64,000 nucleotides of DNA from Woeseia oceani (GCF_001677435.1 NZ_CP016268.1:2283001-2347000), one strand, 5' to 3'; shown: positions 55,748-64,000, numbered from the stretch's first letter. Program-made: numbers and translations. The notes: a model not told the origin generated them from the sequence alone.

Positions 55748-57178
55748 ATGAGCGCCGGTACCAAACAGGCGGATAACTTTTCCCGATTCGAACGGTTCTT
55801 ACGGGTATTCGCCGACGTTCAGCCGCGTGAAGGCGTTACCTGCCTCGTACTGGTAGGAAATATATTCCTGATACTCGCTGCATACTATCTCATCAAGCCG
55901 GTTCGGGAGGGCTGGCTAGCCGTCACGGACATCGCGGGACTGACGAAACTGGAGGTCAAAGCCTACTCGGCATTCGCACAAAGCATGTTACTCGTGGCCA
56001 TTTTGCCTACCTACGCGCGGCTGGCGGCGAAATGGTCACGCCGCGATCTTATCCTGCGGGTCGGCGCTGCCTTTGCCTTCGTCCTTATCGGCTTCTGGCT
56101 GTCGCAGCCGAACCTGATGTTCACGCGTATCCCCTTCGCGGGCATACTTTTCTACCTGTTTGTCGGGATATTCAGTGTGACGCTGGTCGCACTGTTCTGG
56201 GCGTTTTGCGCGGATATTTATGGCGCCCAACGAGGTGCGCGGCTGTTCCCCCTGATCGCCATCGGCGCGGCGCTAGGCTCAACCACGGGGTCATGGCTTG
56301 GTGAGAAGTTGGTTCGGCTGCCCTACGTGGAAGCGTTTGACCTGCTCCTCGTAGCCCTGATTCCGTTACTGGTCGCCATGCTGCTGGCTGCCTGGACTGA
56401 CCGGCGAGGCACTTATGGCGACCCATCGGCGTGGACCAAAGACCGCTGGAATGAGCCGGCCGCTCCGGTCAACGAAGGCCCGTACCACCTGATACTGAAA
56501 CACCGCTACCTCACCATAACGGCATTGATGATCATGGTATTCACCTGGGTCGTAACCAGTGGTGACAACCTGTTGTTCGGTATCGTGCAGGAGACCATTG
56601 GTGGAACACTGGTTGAGCTGCAAAACGATCCGCTCGCCTACAACGTCGCACTGAACGAAGCGACCACGGCGTTCTACGGGGATTTTTATTTCTGGATCAA
56701 CTTCTCGACGCTGTTCCTGCAAGCGTTCATTGTCTCGAGAATTCTGAGCGCAGGCGGGATGCAGGCACTGTTGTTTACCACGCCATTTGTGTCGCTGGCG
56801 GCGTACGCGTCGATGGCATTTGTGCCCATACTCGGGCTCATAAAAGTACTGAAGATTGCCGAGAACTCCAGCGCCTATTCGATCCACAACACAGCCAGAC
56901 ACATGTTGTGGCTGCCAACGACCAAGGAAATGCTCTATCAGGCCAAACCAACGGTCGACACGCTGTTCGTCAGGCTGGGTGACGGCCTGGCCGCAATGAC
57001 CATATTGATCGGCACACGCGTGTTTGATCTGGACTACATGGGATTCGTAGTTATCAATATCTTGCTGGTACTGGTATGGATAGCGTTAAGCACCTACCTG
57101 CACCGGGAGCACAAGCGCTGGAAGAAAATGGCAGTCGTGCCGGATACTGTTGCGGCAGCTGCGCAGGAATCCCGTTAG
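55748..57178 (+). CDS. NTT-family nucleotide (ADP/ATP) translocator
   Basis: A 476-residue, about 12-helix membrane protein related to the TlcA/NTT transporters of plastids and obligate intracellular bacteria. Conserved features: YYLIKPVREGWLAVTD near the N-terminus, FWAFCADIYGAQRGARLFPLIAIGAALG (two parts) in the middle, and YSIHNTARHMLWLPTTKEMLYQAKPTVDTLFVRLGDG (several parts) near the C-terminus. A cytosolic loop with a charged segment lies at 215-245. It is divergent from the exported dikinase gene, 24 bp between start codons. Transport direction and substrate are inferred only. Free-living bacteria carry such genes less often. Confidence 0.87.
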   Translation: MSAGTKQADNFSRFERFLRVFADVQPREGVTCLVLVGNIFLILAAYYLIKPVREGWLAVTDIAGLTKLEVKAYSAFAQSMLLVAILPTYARLAAKWSRRDLILRVGAAFAFVLIGFWLSQPNLMFTRIPFAGILFYLFVGIFSVTLVALFWAFCADIYGAQRGARLFPLIAIGAALGSTTGSWLGEKLVRLPYVEAFDLLLVALIPLLVAMLLAAWTDRRGTYGDPSAWTKDRWNEPAAPVNEGPYHLILKHRYLTITALMIMVFTWVVTSGDNLLFGIVQETIGGTLVELQNDPLAYNVALNEATTAFYGDFYFWINFSTLFLQAFIVSRILSAGGMQALLFTTPFVSLAAYASMAFVPILGLIKVLKIAENSSAYSIHNTARHMLWLPTTKEMLYQAKPTVDTLFVRLGDGLAAMTILIGTRVFDLDYMGFVVINILLVLVWIALSTYLHREHKRWKKMAVVPDTVAAAAQESR

Positions 57179-57211
57179 CCGCTTTGATCTCTGGGGACTC
57201 ACGTTGTTGAG

Positions 57212-57302
<91 letters not shown>

Positions 57303-57418
57303 GAATTTTCTACTTACTGACAGTCAGCACACTCGCTTTGATTCGCGGCGTCCTGCCGCTCACCCTGCGGGCGCCTGCGCTACGCTGCGGCGTCCAAAAC
57401 GGCTTCCTGCCGCTTTGT

Positions 57419-57454
57419 CCAGGCGAGCACCTTAAACCACTCAGCCACCTCTCC
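57419..57454 (-). pseudogene. tRNA-Ser 5' half, copy 2
   Basis: It matches nt 1-36 of the complete tRNA-Ser exactly, followed on its 3' side by the anticodon A and then a 70-bp insert. No T arm or acceptor 3' strand follows, so it cannot form a tRNA. Confidence 0.85.
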
Positions 57455-57570
57455 GAATTTTCTACTTACTGACAGTCAGCACACTCGCTTTGATTCGCGG
57501 CGTCCTGCCGCTCACCCTGCGGGCGCCTGCGCTACGCTGCGGCGTCCAAAACGGCTTCCTGCCGCTTTGT

Positions 57571-57606
57571 CCAGGCGAGCACCTTAAACCACTCAGCCAC
57601 CTCTCC
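57571..57606 (-). pseudogene. tRNA-Ser 5' half, copy 3
   Basis: It is identical to the copy at 57419-57454 and to the real tRNA's 5' half. It is followed by the same insert. Confidence 0.85.
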
Positions 57607-57758
57607 GAATTTTCTACTTACTGACAGTCAGCACACTCGCTTTGATTCGCGGCTTCCTGCCGCTCACCCTGCGGGCGCCTGCGCTACGGCATCCTGCCAT
57701 TCACAGAGCGCGTGAGCGCCCACGGCGGCCGGTATTCTAACCGGCTGAGCGCTGTTGT

Positions 57759-58025
57759 CTATTTATTGGAGGAACTGGTGCTTAAGGTCGGCGGCGCGTC
57801 CAGGCAGGTTCCTGGCGGTGGCGGCGCTTGTGGGGATGCCTTGGGCACAGTCAACTCGCGGTTCGCGGCCAGGGCGTCGAGTCCTTCCGGTACTTCAATG
57901 CGGTTACCGGGAACAGCGCTCTGGTACAACTGTTGCTCGTCACATTCGACCGTAGCCGTGCCGCCGCAAGCGCTGAGCAGCACGGTGGCGGCCAGAGTCG
58001 CCGTTATCAGAGTCTGCTGTTTCAT
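57759..58025 (-). CDS. short lipoprotein, BamC N-terminus-like
   Basis: An 88-residue lipoprotein: signal LITATLAATVLLSAC with lipobox LSAC near residue 20. The body (LYQSAVPGNRIEVPEGLDALAANRELTVPKAS in two parts) resembles the extended N-terminal segment of BamC (NlpB), which binds BamD, while the two globular BamC domains are missing. It overlaps the dapA stop by 4 bp, the place bamC occupies in other Gammaproteobacteria. It may be a reduced BamC; the similarity is weak and by eye. Confidence 0.65.
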   Translation of the reverse strand: MKQQTLITATLAATVLLSACGGTATVECDEQQLYQSAVPGNRIEVPEGLDALAANRELTVPKASPQAPPPPGTCLDAPPTLSTSSSNK

Positions 58026-58912
58026 GACGCCGCCTTCAGTGCAATTCCTGCCGTGTTCATCGCATTAATCATCTGTTCGTGATACCGCTCGCTGAATGGC
58101 GTCAATGGTAAGCGAATATGCGCTTCAATGAGACCCATTTCTGCAAGCGCCCATTTGACCGGAATGGGATTCGACTCGACGAACAGCGCAGTGTTCAATG
58201 GTTGCAGCGTTGCATCCAGTGCCCTCGCCGCCTCAAGCTCACCATTGCTCGCCAGCCGGCACAGCGTTGCCAGCGCTGCTGGCGCGAGGTTACCGCTCAC
58301 GGTGACGACACCGTGACCGCCCACTTCGATGAAATCGCACACCGTGAAGTCGTCGCCGCTGAACAGCCGAAAACTATCGGGTACGAGAGCCTTGATATCC
58401 TTCAGGCGCTGCACACTCCCCGTGGCTTCTTTGATACCAAATATCTTTGGGTGTGCCGCAAGACGCGCAACGGTCTCGGGCAGAATGTCGGTTACCGTGC
58501 GGCCCGGCACGTTGTACAACATGATCGGCTTGTCGACCTGCTCCGCGATCGTCACGAAATGCTGGTAGATGCCTTCCTGCACCGGTTTGTTGTAATACGG
58601 CGCCACCATCAGGTAGGCATCGATACCGCACTCCGCGACTTCGAGCGACAGGTCTATAGTCTGCGATGTCGAATTGGAACCCGTACCCGCGATCACCGGC
58701 ATGCGCCCCGCCACCATGTCGACCACGTTTTTGATCAACTCGGCGTGTTCGCCCTTCAGCAAAGTAGCCGACTCACCGGTCGTACCGGCGACGACCAGAC
58801 CATTGCTCCCGGCGGCCACATGAAATTCAACCAGACGTTCAACAGCGCCATAGTCGACACGGTTACGCGAATCAAACGGAGTGACCAGCGCCACCAGACT
58901 GCCTTCGAACAC
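58022..58912 (-). CDS. dapA: 4-hydroxy-tetrahydrodipicolinate synthase
   Basis: Condenses pyruvate with aspartate semialdehyde in lysine and diaminopimelate synthesis; a TIM barrel of 296 residues. [11 protein letters not shown] at the N-terminus, GTTGESATL, YYNKPVQEGIYQHF, YNVPGRTVTD (Tyr of the triad) and the Schiff-base Lys in GIKEATGS are intact. The start is GTG at 58912 with GAGGAG five bases upstream; the frame stays open to 58933. Confidence 0.95.
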   Translation of the reverse strand: MFEGSLVALVTPFDSRNRVDYGAVERLVEFHVAAGSNGLVVAGTTGESATLLKGEHAELIKNVVDMVAGRMPVIAGTGSNSTSQTIDLSLEVAECGIDAYLMVAPYYNKPVQEGIYQHFVTIAEQVDKPIMLYNVPGRTVTDILPETVARLAAHPKIFGIKEATGSVQRLKDIKALVPDSFRLFSGDDFTVCDFIEVGGHGVVTVSGNLAPAALATLCRLASNGELEAARALDATLQPLNTALFVESNPIPVKWALAEMGLIEAHIRLPLTPFSERYHEQMINAMNTAGIALKAAS

Positions 58913-59025
58913 AATATCTCCTCGCCACGACAAAGGCGGCGATGTTACTGTTCACCCCCGGTGCTGGCAAGCGAGCATCGTCTTGCCTCAGCGGCACCCG
59001 AGAAACTCAGTAAAAATCGAGAAAA

Positions 59026-59556
59026 ATGTCACAACTTATTGTTTTATCCGCGATTGGTACCGATCGCGCCGGTGTAGTCAACGACCTCACCAAAGTGATC
59101 CTGGATTGTGGCGGCAACATTGAAGAAAGCCGCATGGCGGCGCTGGGTACCGAGTTTGCGATGTTGCTGCTGGTGTCCGGAAACTGGCACACGCTGAGCA
59201 AGCTTGAATCGAGTCTCGACAAACTCAGCAAAGACCGCGATCTGACGATCAATATCAAGAAGACCGGCGTTCGCAAGCGCAGCGAAGAAAGCATGCCCTA
59301 CGCCGTTGATGTCGTCGCTCTGGACCAGCCTGGCATCGTGTTTCAGCTGTCGCATTTTTTCGCCAGTCGGAACATCGAGATCGCCGACCTCGCAACCCGC
59401 AGCTACCCCGCCGCGCACACCGGCTCACCGATGTTCGCCGTGCAGATGAGCGTCAATGTCCCGGGCTCAGTCCACCTGTCCCAGCTGCGCGACGAGTTCA
59501 TGGAAATCTGCGACCAGCTGAACCTCGACGGCCTGATCGAGCCGGTCAAAGCCTGA
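59026..59556 (+). CDS. gcvR: glycine cleavage system transcriptional repressor GcvR
   Basis: A 176-residue tandem-ACT-domain protein that antagonises GcvA. The first ACT domain (IVLSAIGTDRAGVVNDLTKV, residues 3-80) and the second (YAVDVVALDQPGIVFQLSHFF, from residue 92) are clear. It is divergent from dapA and followed 33 bp later by bcp, the classic enterobacterial order. Confidence 0.9.
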   Translation: MSQLIVLSAIGTDRAGVVNDLTKVILDCGGNIEESRMAALGTEFAMLLLVSGNWHTLSKLESSLDKLSKDRDLTINIKKTGVRKRSEESMPYAVDVVALDQPGIVFQLSHFFASRNIEIADLATRSYPAAHTGSPMFAVQMSVNVPGSVHLSQLRDEFMEICDQLNLDGLIEPVKA

Positions 59557-59589
59557 CCGGCCGCGCCTAACCGCTACCCAGGAGATAAC

Positions 59590-60057
59590 ATGCCTGCACC
59601 ACGCCTCAACCGCGTTGTTGCCGACTTCAAGTGTCCGGCAACCGGCGCACAAACCATCCAACTCAAAGCACTGCGCGGCAAAAAAGTCGTGCTGTATTTC
59701 TATCCGAAAGATGCGACCCCCGGCTGCACCACCGAGGGACAGGACTTTCGCGACCTGTACGCTAAATTCAAGCGCCAGAATTGCGTCATTCTGGGCGCTT
59801 CCCGCGACAGCATCGCCTCGCACGAGAAGTTCAAGGCCAAACAAGAGTTTCCGTTCGATCTGCTGTCAGATGAGGACGAGAGCTTGTGTAAGGCTTTCGA
59901 TGTCATCCGCGAGAAAAACCTGTATGGCCGCAAGTACATGGGCATCGAGCGCAGCACCTTTCTCATCGACGAGGACGGCAAATTGCGCGCGGAATGGCGC
60001 AAGGTCAAAGTCAAAGGACACGCTGCAGAAGTACTGGCTGCCGCCAAGAATTGTTAA
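59590..60057 (+). CDS. bcp: thiol peroxidase Bcp (peroxiredoxin Q type)
   Basis: A 155-residue peroxiredoxin reducing H2O2 and organic hydroperoxides with thioredoxin. FYPKDATPGCTTEGQDFRDL contains the peroxidatic Cys; the usual resolving Cys five residues later is a Gln, so it is probably of the 1-Cys or alternative-resolving type. Three other Cys residues lie further on, one being the C-terminal residue. AGGAGATAAC lies before the ATG. Confidence 0.94.
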   Translation: MPAPRLNRVVADFKCPATGAQTIQLKALRGKKVVLYFYPKDATPGCTTEGQDFRDLYAKFKRQNCVILGASRDSIASHEKFKAKQEFPFDLLSDEDESLCKAFDVIREKNLYGRKYMGIERSTFLIDEDGKLRAEWRKVKVKGHAAEVLAAAKNC

Positions 60058-60219
60058 CCCACTTTCCTCTTATTTATCAGAGGATTATAAAGCTTCTACC
60101 GAGGTGGAACGGCAAAACTCCGCTTGGCAGCGCACAGCAGGCGGGTATTATCGGGAACGCGGCTGGCATCGCGGAGTCCGAAGAGCTGATGCCAACCACT
60201 TTACCCGGGTGATCCACGA

Positions 60220-61728
60220 GTGAGAAAAACAGTGACCTGCCACGTTCGCCTGCTCATCGCGTTGCTGACTATCGGCAGCTCGACGATGTTGTCGGCGGCC
60301 GAGATCAATTTGCCGAACATCGGCAGCCCGGCAGATGCCGTACTCTCGAAATCCAACGAAGCGCAAATTGGTGCAGCGATCATGGCCCAGTTGCGGGCCA
60401 GCGGTCAGGTTATCGAAGACCCCATCCTGACCGAATACATTAATGAAATCGGTCATCGAATTGCCGCGCAAGCCAACGATGGCGAACAGAAGTTCACCTT
60501 TTTCGTGGTGGACGATCCCAACATTAACGCCTTCGCCTTACCCGGCGGCTACATAGGCGTGCATACCGGCCTCTTGCAGGCAACCCGCAGTGAAGACGAA
60601 CTTGCCGGCGTGCTTGCCCACGAAGTCGCACACGTTACGCAACGCCACATCGCGCGCGCCATTCACGCGAATCAGCGACAAAGCATTCTCAGCACGGCCA
60701 TCATGTTAGGCGCTGTATTGGTCGGCGCGGCGGGCGGCAGTGGCGACGCCGTTCAGGGCGCAATTGCCGTCGCCCAGGGTACCGCCGTACAACAGCAGAT
60801 CGACTTCACGCGCAGCAATGAGTACGAGGCTGACCGGGTTGGCATGGAAGCGCTCGCGAAAGCGGGCTTCAATCCGGAAGGTATGGCCTCCTTCTTTGAA
60901 GTGATCTCGCGCGACACCCGTCCGGTAGAATACCGTTTGCCGGAATTCCTGCGCACTCACCCGGTCAGCAGCGCGCGTATCGCAGAGGCTCGCAGTCGCG
61001 CCAGAGACTACCCGCCGGTGGCCAGCAGCAACAGCCGCAGCTACGGCATTGCCCGGGCACGCACTGAGGTCGAGAGTTTTGAGCGCGCCGATCAGGCAAT
61101 CGCTCGCTTCGAGTTGCAGGAATACAGCAAACAATCGGCAGCCGACAAATACGGCCGTGCCCTCGCCTACATGCGGGCAGGACGTTACCGGGAGGCTGAG
61201 CCCATCTTCGAGGAACTCGCCAGTCGCGATCAGGACGTCATCCCCTACCACATAGGTCTGGGTCAGGCGCAACTCGCACTGGAAGACATTGACGGCGCCT
61301 CGGCCACGTTCGAGCGGGCCCTCAACCTGTTTCCGCGCAACGTGCCGTTGGTCGTACATTACGCCGAAGCATTGCTGCGGCTCGGCCAGCCGGCCGAAGC
61401 GCACCGACTGTTGCTGGACCTGCTCAATAACGTGCCGCCGACCCCGGAACAGGTGCGACTGATCGCCCGTGCCGCCGACGAAGCAGGCGACAGCGCGGAA
61501 GCGCACTATTACATGGCCGAATATCGTTTTATGATTGGCGACCTGGTGGGTGGTGTTGGCTTTTTGCGGCAGGCACTTGCATTGCCCGAGTTGCAGGAAA
61601 TTCAGCGCATACGTTTCGAGGCGCGCATCGATCGAATTCAGGAATACATGTCCGAAGAACAACTCCAACAGTTGCGACGTAGCCGCGTACCCGGCGCAGT
61701 CCGCCGCCCGGCAGCCTACACGCATTAA
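60220..61728 (+). CDS. bepA: beta-barrel assembly-enhancing protease BepA
   Basis: A 502-residue periplasmic M48 metalloprotease/chaperone that helps LptD assembly and degrades stalled outer-membrane proteins. A signal peptide (LLIALLTIGSSTMLSAAE) is followed by the peptidase domain with HEVAH at 134-138 and Glu203 in EYEAD, and TPR repeats from residue 300 (YGRALAYMRAGRYREAEP). The start is GTG at 60220. Its order after gcvR-bcp matches E. coli. Confidence 0.93.
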   Translation: MRKTVTCHVRLLIALLTIGSSTMLSAAEINLPNIGSPADAVLSKSNEAQIGAAIMAQLRASGQVIEDPILTEYINEIGHRIAAQANDGEQKFTFFVVDDPNINAFALPGGYIGVHTGLLQATRSEDELAGVLAHEVAHVTQRHIARAIHANQRQSILSTAIMLGAVLVGAAGGSGDAVQGAIAVAQGTAVQQQIDFTRSNEYEADRVGMEALAKAGFNPEGMASFFEVISRDTRPVEYRLPEFLRTHPVSSARIAEARSRARDYPPVASSNSRSYGIARARTEVESFERADQAIARFELQEYSKQSAADKYGRALAYMRAGRYREAEPIFEELASRDQDVIPYHIGLGQAQLALEDIDGASATFERALNLFPRNVPLVVHYAEALLRLGQPAEAHRLLLDLLNNVPPTPEQVRLIARAADEAGDSAEAHYYMAEYRFMIGDLVGGVGFLRQALALPELQEIQRIRFEARIDRIQEYMSEEQLQQLRRSRVPGAVRRPAAYTH

Positions 61729-61772
61729 GCAGACAATGGCGCTGGCCGTCTGCGTCACAGGACCCAAACCCA

Positions 61773-62531
61773 ATGCCCCACCGATACACTGCGGTACTGC
61801 TATTGATCGTTACCCTGGCGTTGAGCGCGTGCGCAAGTAATGGCTCTGCCAAAGCAGGGGCGGCCGGCGCGGCAAGTGACCCCTGGGAAACCGTGAACCG
61901 CAAGACGGATGCGTTCAACACTGCCGTCGACAAGGCCACCCTGAAGCCACTGGCGAAAGGTTATCGGAAGATCATGCCGGACCTTGCGCGGCGGGGTATC
62001 AGCAACTTCTTTGACAACCTGGGCACGCCAGCTGTGGCGCTGAACAACTTCCTGCAAGGCAAAGGTCGTGATGGTTTCGTCGATATCGGACGATTCCTGA
62101 TGAACAGCACGGTGGGTATCGGCGGACTCATCGATGTCGGCACGGAATTCGGACTGACTGAACACGACGAAGACTTCGGCCAAACACTGGCGGTCTGGGG
62201 CGTCGGCGACGGCCCTTACGTCGTCATTCCATTCTTTGGGCCCAGCACCTTGCGCGATGCACTGGCCCGGCCGGTCGACATACTCAGTGGCCCGCTGCAC
62301 TACTACGAGAACTCGTCAGTGCGCGACAAATTGCGCGTGCTGCAGGCAATTGACTTGCGAACCCGTCTCTTGACCGCCGAGCGCTTCCTCGAGGATTCGA
62401 ACGACCGTTACATCACGTTGCGGGAATCGTACTTGCAGAATCGCAATTACAAAATCTATGACGGCGACCCGCCAATGGACGACGACTTTTACGACGACAT
62501 TTATGACGACATGCTGGACGAAGAGCCTTAA
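61773..62531 (+). CDS. mlaA: phospholipid-binding lipoprotein MlaA
   Basis: Outer-membrane component of the Mla pathway, which removes misplaced phospholipids from the outer leaflet; 252 residues. Lipobox LALSAC near residue 20, then DPWETVNRKTDAFN, the family motif NFFDNLGTPAVALNNFLQGK, and FGQTLAVWGVGDGPYVVIPFFGPSTLRD in two parts. The gene ends 1 bp before the convergent mlaB stop, so the pathway's outer-membrane gene faces its inner-membrane operon. Confidence 0.95.
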   Translation: MPHRYTAVLLLIVTLALSACASNGSAKAGAAGAASDPWETVNRKTDAFNTAVDKATLKPLAKGYRKIMPDLARRGISNFFDNLGTPAVALNNFLQGKGRDGFVDIGRFLMNSTVGIGGLIDVGTEFGLTEHDEDFGQTLAVWGVGDGPYVVIPFFGPSTLRDALARPVDILSGPLHYYENSSVRDKLRVLQAIDLRTRLLTAERFLEDSNDRYITLRESYLQNRNYKIYDGDPPMDDDFYDDIYDDMLDEEP

Positions 62532-62532
62532 T

Positions 62533-62877
62533 TCAGTCGTCTTCGTCGTTGGGGGCCTCGATGAAGCCCGACCAACGCTCTCCTCGCTTCAGCAAGCCAT
62601 CCACTTCAGTCGTACGCGCGATAGCCGTGATTTTATCCGGCGTGTTGAGAAACCGAATTTCACGCACGGTGTGGTTGGCCCAGGTGATCCACTCAAGCAA
62701 TAATGCAAGGCCCGCCGAATCCGTCTTGTCGACCCCCTGCAGATCGACCTCGATCCGCGTGTGCTCGTCGAACAATGCTTCACTGGCACGCAGTATCTGG
62801 TCAGCCGAGCGAAAACCCATTTCGCCGGAGAGCGCAAAGCGACCTTCGCCCAGGTCCGCCAACTTGAAATTACTCAT
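62533..62877 (-). CDS. mlaB: Mla ABC transporter STAS protein MlaB
   Basis: A 114-residue STAS-domain protein, cytoplasmic regulator of the MlaFEDB complex. The STAS fold carries VDLQGVDKTDSAGLALLLEWI, including the conserved DSAG loop. The start overlaps mlaC by 4 bp. Confidence 0.9.
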   Translation of the reverse strand: MSNFKLADLGEGRFALSGEMGFRSADQILRASEALFDEHTRIEVDLQGVDKTDSAGLALLLEWITWANHTVREIRFLNTPDKITAIARTTEVDGLLKRGERWSGFIEAPNDEDD

Positions 62878-63479
62878 GACGCGTCGTTTGCTGCCGCTTC
62901 AGCCTCGAGGCGTTCTATAACCGCTTCCAGGCCTTTCTCGTTGATCTCCGAATTCATCTCGGCACGAAAGTTTCTTACGTAGGAAATACCTTCAATCGTA
63001 ACGTCAAACATCAACCATTTGCCGTCACGGTTAACCAATGCATAGTTGACCGGAACCCGCGTGCCATCGTCGAGCGTGACGAACGTCCGCACCGTCGTGC
63101 GCTTGTCATCGTCGCCGCCGCGGTACGGCAGAATTTCGATCTTCGATTGATCAAATTCAAGCACGCCATCCGCGTAGCGGTGCAGCAAGGCGCGGTAAAA
63201 TGCATCAACAAATCGCTTGCGCTGAGCAGCGCTGGCGGTACGCCAGGTACGCCCCAGAACCAGTTGTGCTGCGTAGTCGCGATCGAAACGCGGCAGCAAT
63301 ATGTCGTCAATCATCTGGTATAACGCGGCGCGATTCTGACGAAATTCATCCTTGCGGCCATCGATACGTTGCGCCAACGTGTCCGCTGCTCCTTCAATAA
63401 GGTCGGTCGGCGACTGTGCATGCGCATTGAGCGCAAAAACCGCGAACAGTATCGTTACCAGGTATTTTTTGATCTTCAT
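62874..63479 (-). CDS. mlaC: periplasmic phospholipid shuttle MlaC
   Basis: A 201-residue periplasmic protein carrying phospholipids between MlaA and MlaD. A signal peptide (YLVTILFAVFALNAHA) precedes the MlaC domain with LLPRFDRDYAAQLVLGRTWR and VTIEGISYVRNFRAEMN. ATG at 63479 is chosen; the frame continues to 63509. It follows mlaD by 10 bp. Confidence 0.94.
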   Translation of the reverse strand: MKIKKYLVTILFAVFALNAHAQSPTDLIEGAADTLAQRIDGRKDEFRQNRAALYQMIDDILLPRFDRDYAAQLVLGRTWRTASAAQRKRFVDAFYRALLHRYADGVLEFDQSKIEILPYRGGDDDKRTTVRTFVTLDDGTRVPVNYALVNRDGKWLMFDVTIEGISYVRNFRAEMNSEINEKGLEAVIERLEAEAAANDAS

Positions 63480-63489
63480 ATCGTAAGCC

Positions 63490-63954
63490 TTACTCATTGC
63501 TGCCCGCACTGAACAAATACTTGCTGATCAGGTTCTCCAGAACCACGGCGGACTGCGTGAATTGAATTTCGCTACCGTCTTCAAGATACATATCCGAGCC
63601 ACCCGGTTGCAGTCCGATGTACTGACTGCCCAGGAGGCCCGCAGTAAGAATGCTGGCGTCCGAATCTTCCGGGATCATGCTGTAACGCTGATCAATCACG
63701 AAAGTCACTTCAGCGTTTAATTGTTCGGGATCAAAACGTACCCCGGTTACCCGCCCGATAGTGACGCCGGACATTGCGACCGGTGCACGGTTCTTCAGGC
63801 TCCCTACGTTTTCAAAGCGCGCGGTTACCTCATAGGTGTTTTCGCCGGAAAACGCGTCCGTGCCCGTGGTCTGAGTCGTGAGAAAAAACAGCGCACCCAT
63901 GCCCAGCAGAACAAACAGGCCGGTGCCAAGCTCAACGGAACGTGTCTGTTGCAT
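63490..63954 (-). CDS. mlaD: Mla ABC transporter MCE protein MlaD
   Basis: A 154-residue membrane-anchored MCE protein forming the periplasmic hexamer of MlaFEDB. The N-terminal helix (ELGTGLFVLLGMGALFFLTT) and the MCE core (VTARFENVGSLKNRAPVAMSGVTIGRVTGV in two parts, GLLGSQYIGLQPGG) are clear. Confidence 0.95.
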   Translation of the reverse strand: MQQTRSVELGTGLFVLLGMGALFFLTTQTTGTDAFSGENTYEVTARFENVGSLKNRAPVAMSGVTIGRVTGVRFDPEQLNAEVTFVIDQRYSMIPEDSDASILTAGLLGSQYIGLQPGGSDMYLEDGSEIQFTQSAVVLENLISKYLFSAGSNE

Positions 63955-63963
63955 TGTTATTCC

Positions 63964-64000
63964 TTACATCGCAATTGCGGTAATCATGAAATCAAGGATC
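63964..64000 (-). CDS. mlaE: MlaE permease, C-terminal end (partial)
   Basis: The last codons of a gene entering from beyond the window read ILDFMITAIAM and stop at 63964. This matches the C-terminus of MlaE-type permeases and its position just upstream of mlaD. Confidence 0.7.
   Translation of the reverse strand, partial: ILDFMITAIAM

Noticed and set aside
58118-59077. Plus-strand open frame of 319 codons
   Set aside because: Antisense to dapA and runs into gcvR; His/Arg-rich as expected from a shadow frame.

Overview
The window is a chromosomal segment of a free-living Gammaproteobacterium of moderately high GC. Conserved blocks indicate this: dnaX-ebfC-recR preceded by a 4.5S RNA gene, orn divergent from rsgA, ppsR divergent from ppsA, dapA divergent from gcvR-bcp-bepA, and mlaA facing mlaEDCB. 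Many lipoproteins, two TonB-dependent receptors, a PEP-CTERM protein and an NTT-type nucleotide translocator suggest a marine or sediment heterotroph, possibly near Woeseiales/Chromatiales. That placement is an inference from gene content and was not tested.

Layout. 1-2.4 kb: a small integration relic, with a tRNA/tmRNA-like 3' end, a degenerate P4-type integrase flanked on both sides by GGGGCA-type repeats, and an orphan exbD. 2.5-11 kb (minus strand): a three-gene envelope operon (M48 protease plus two lipoproteins), a TonB receptor, a large lipoprotein and a HAD-PlsC fusion. 11-25 kb: typA-srkA, two lipoproteins, NlpC/P60 divergent from a gluzincin-AAA pair, small membrane proteins, the tail-specific protease Prc and a coiled-coil protein. 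25-35.6 kb: housekeeping genes (ppsR/ppsA, an SH3 protein, orn/rsgA, hinT, recR, ebfC, dnaX, SRP RNA). 35.7-43 kb: an aldehyde dehydrogenase, an aminotransferase/omega-amidase pair, recQ and an ABC-F ATPase.

43-48.8 kb: a 590-bp direct repeat (5' end of the ABC-F gene plus 3' end of a zinc metallopeptidase gene) flanks a 4.3-kb segment holding a 1026-residue TonB receptor. The layout is what single-crossover integration of a foreign circle would leave. One copy of each flanking gene is intact and the other is a fragment.

49-57.2 kb is the most unusual part. An exported, glucan-water-dikinase-like protein (phosphohistidine domain followed by ATP-grasp, no PEP-binding domain, signal peptide) overlaps a periplasmic beta-lactamase-fold hydrolase gene. 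A second such hydrolase gene lies further on. The dikinase gene is divergent, by only 24 bp, from an ADP/ATP-translocase-type transporter gene. A coherent but untested reading is a periplasmic phosphorylation system supplied with ATP across the inner membrane.

57.2-64 kb: tRNA-Ser(GGA) with an upstream 152-bp tandem array carrying interrupted copies of its own 5' half, then dapA with a mini-lipoprotein, gcvR-bcp-bepA, mlaA and the mla operon running off the end of the window.
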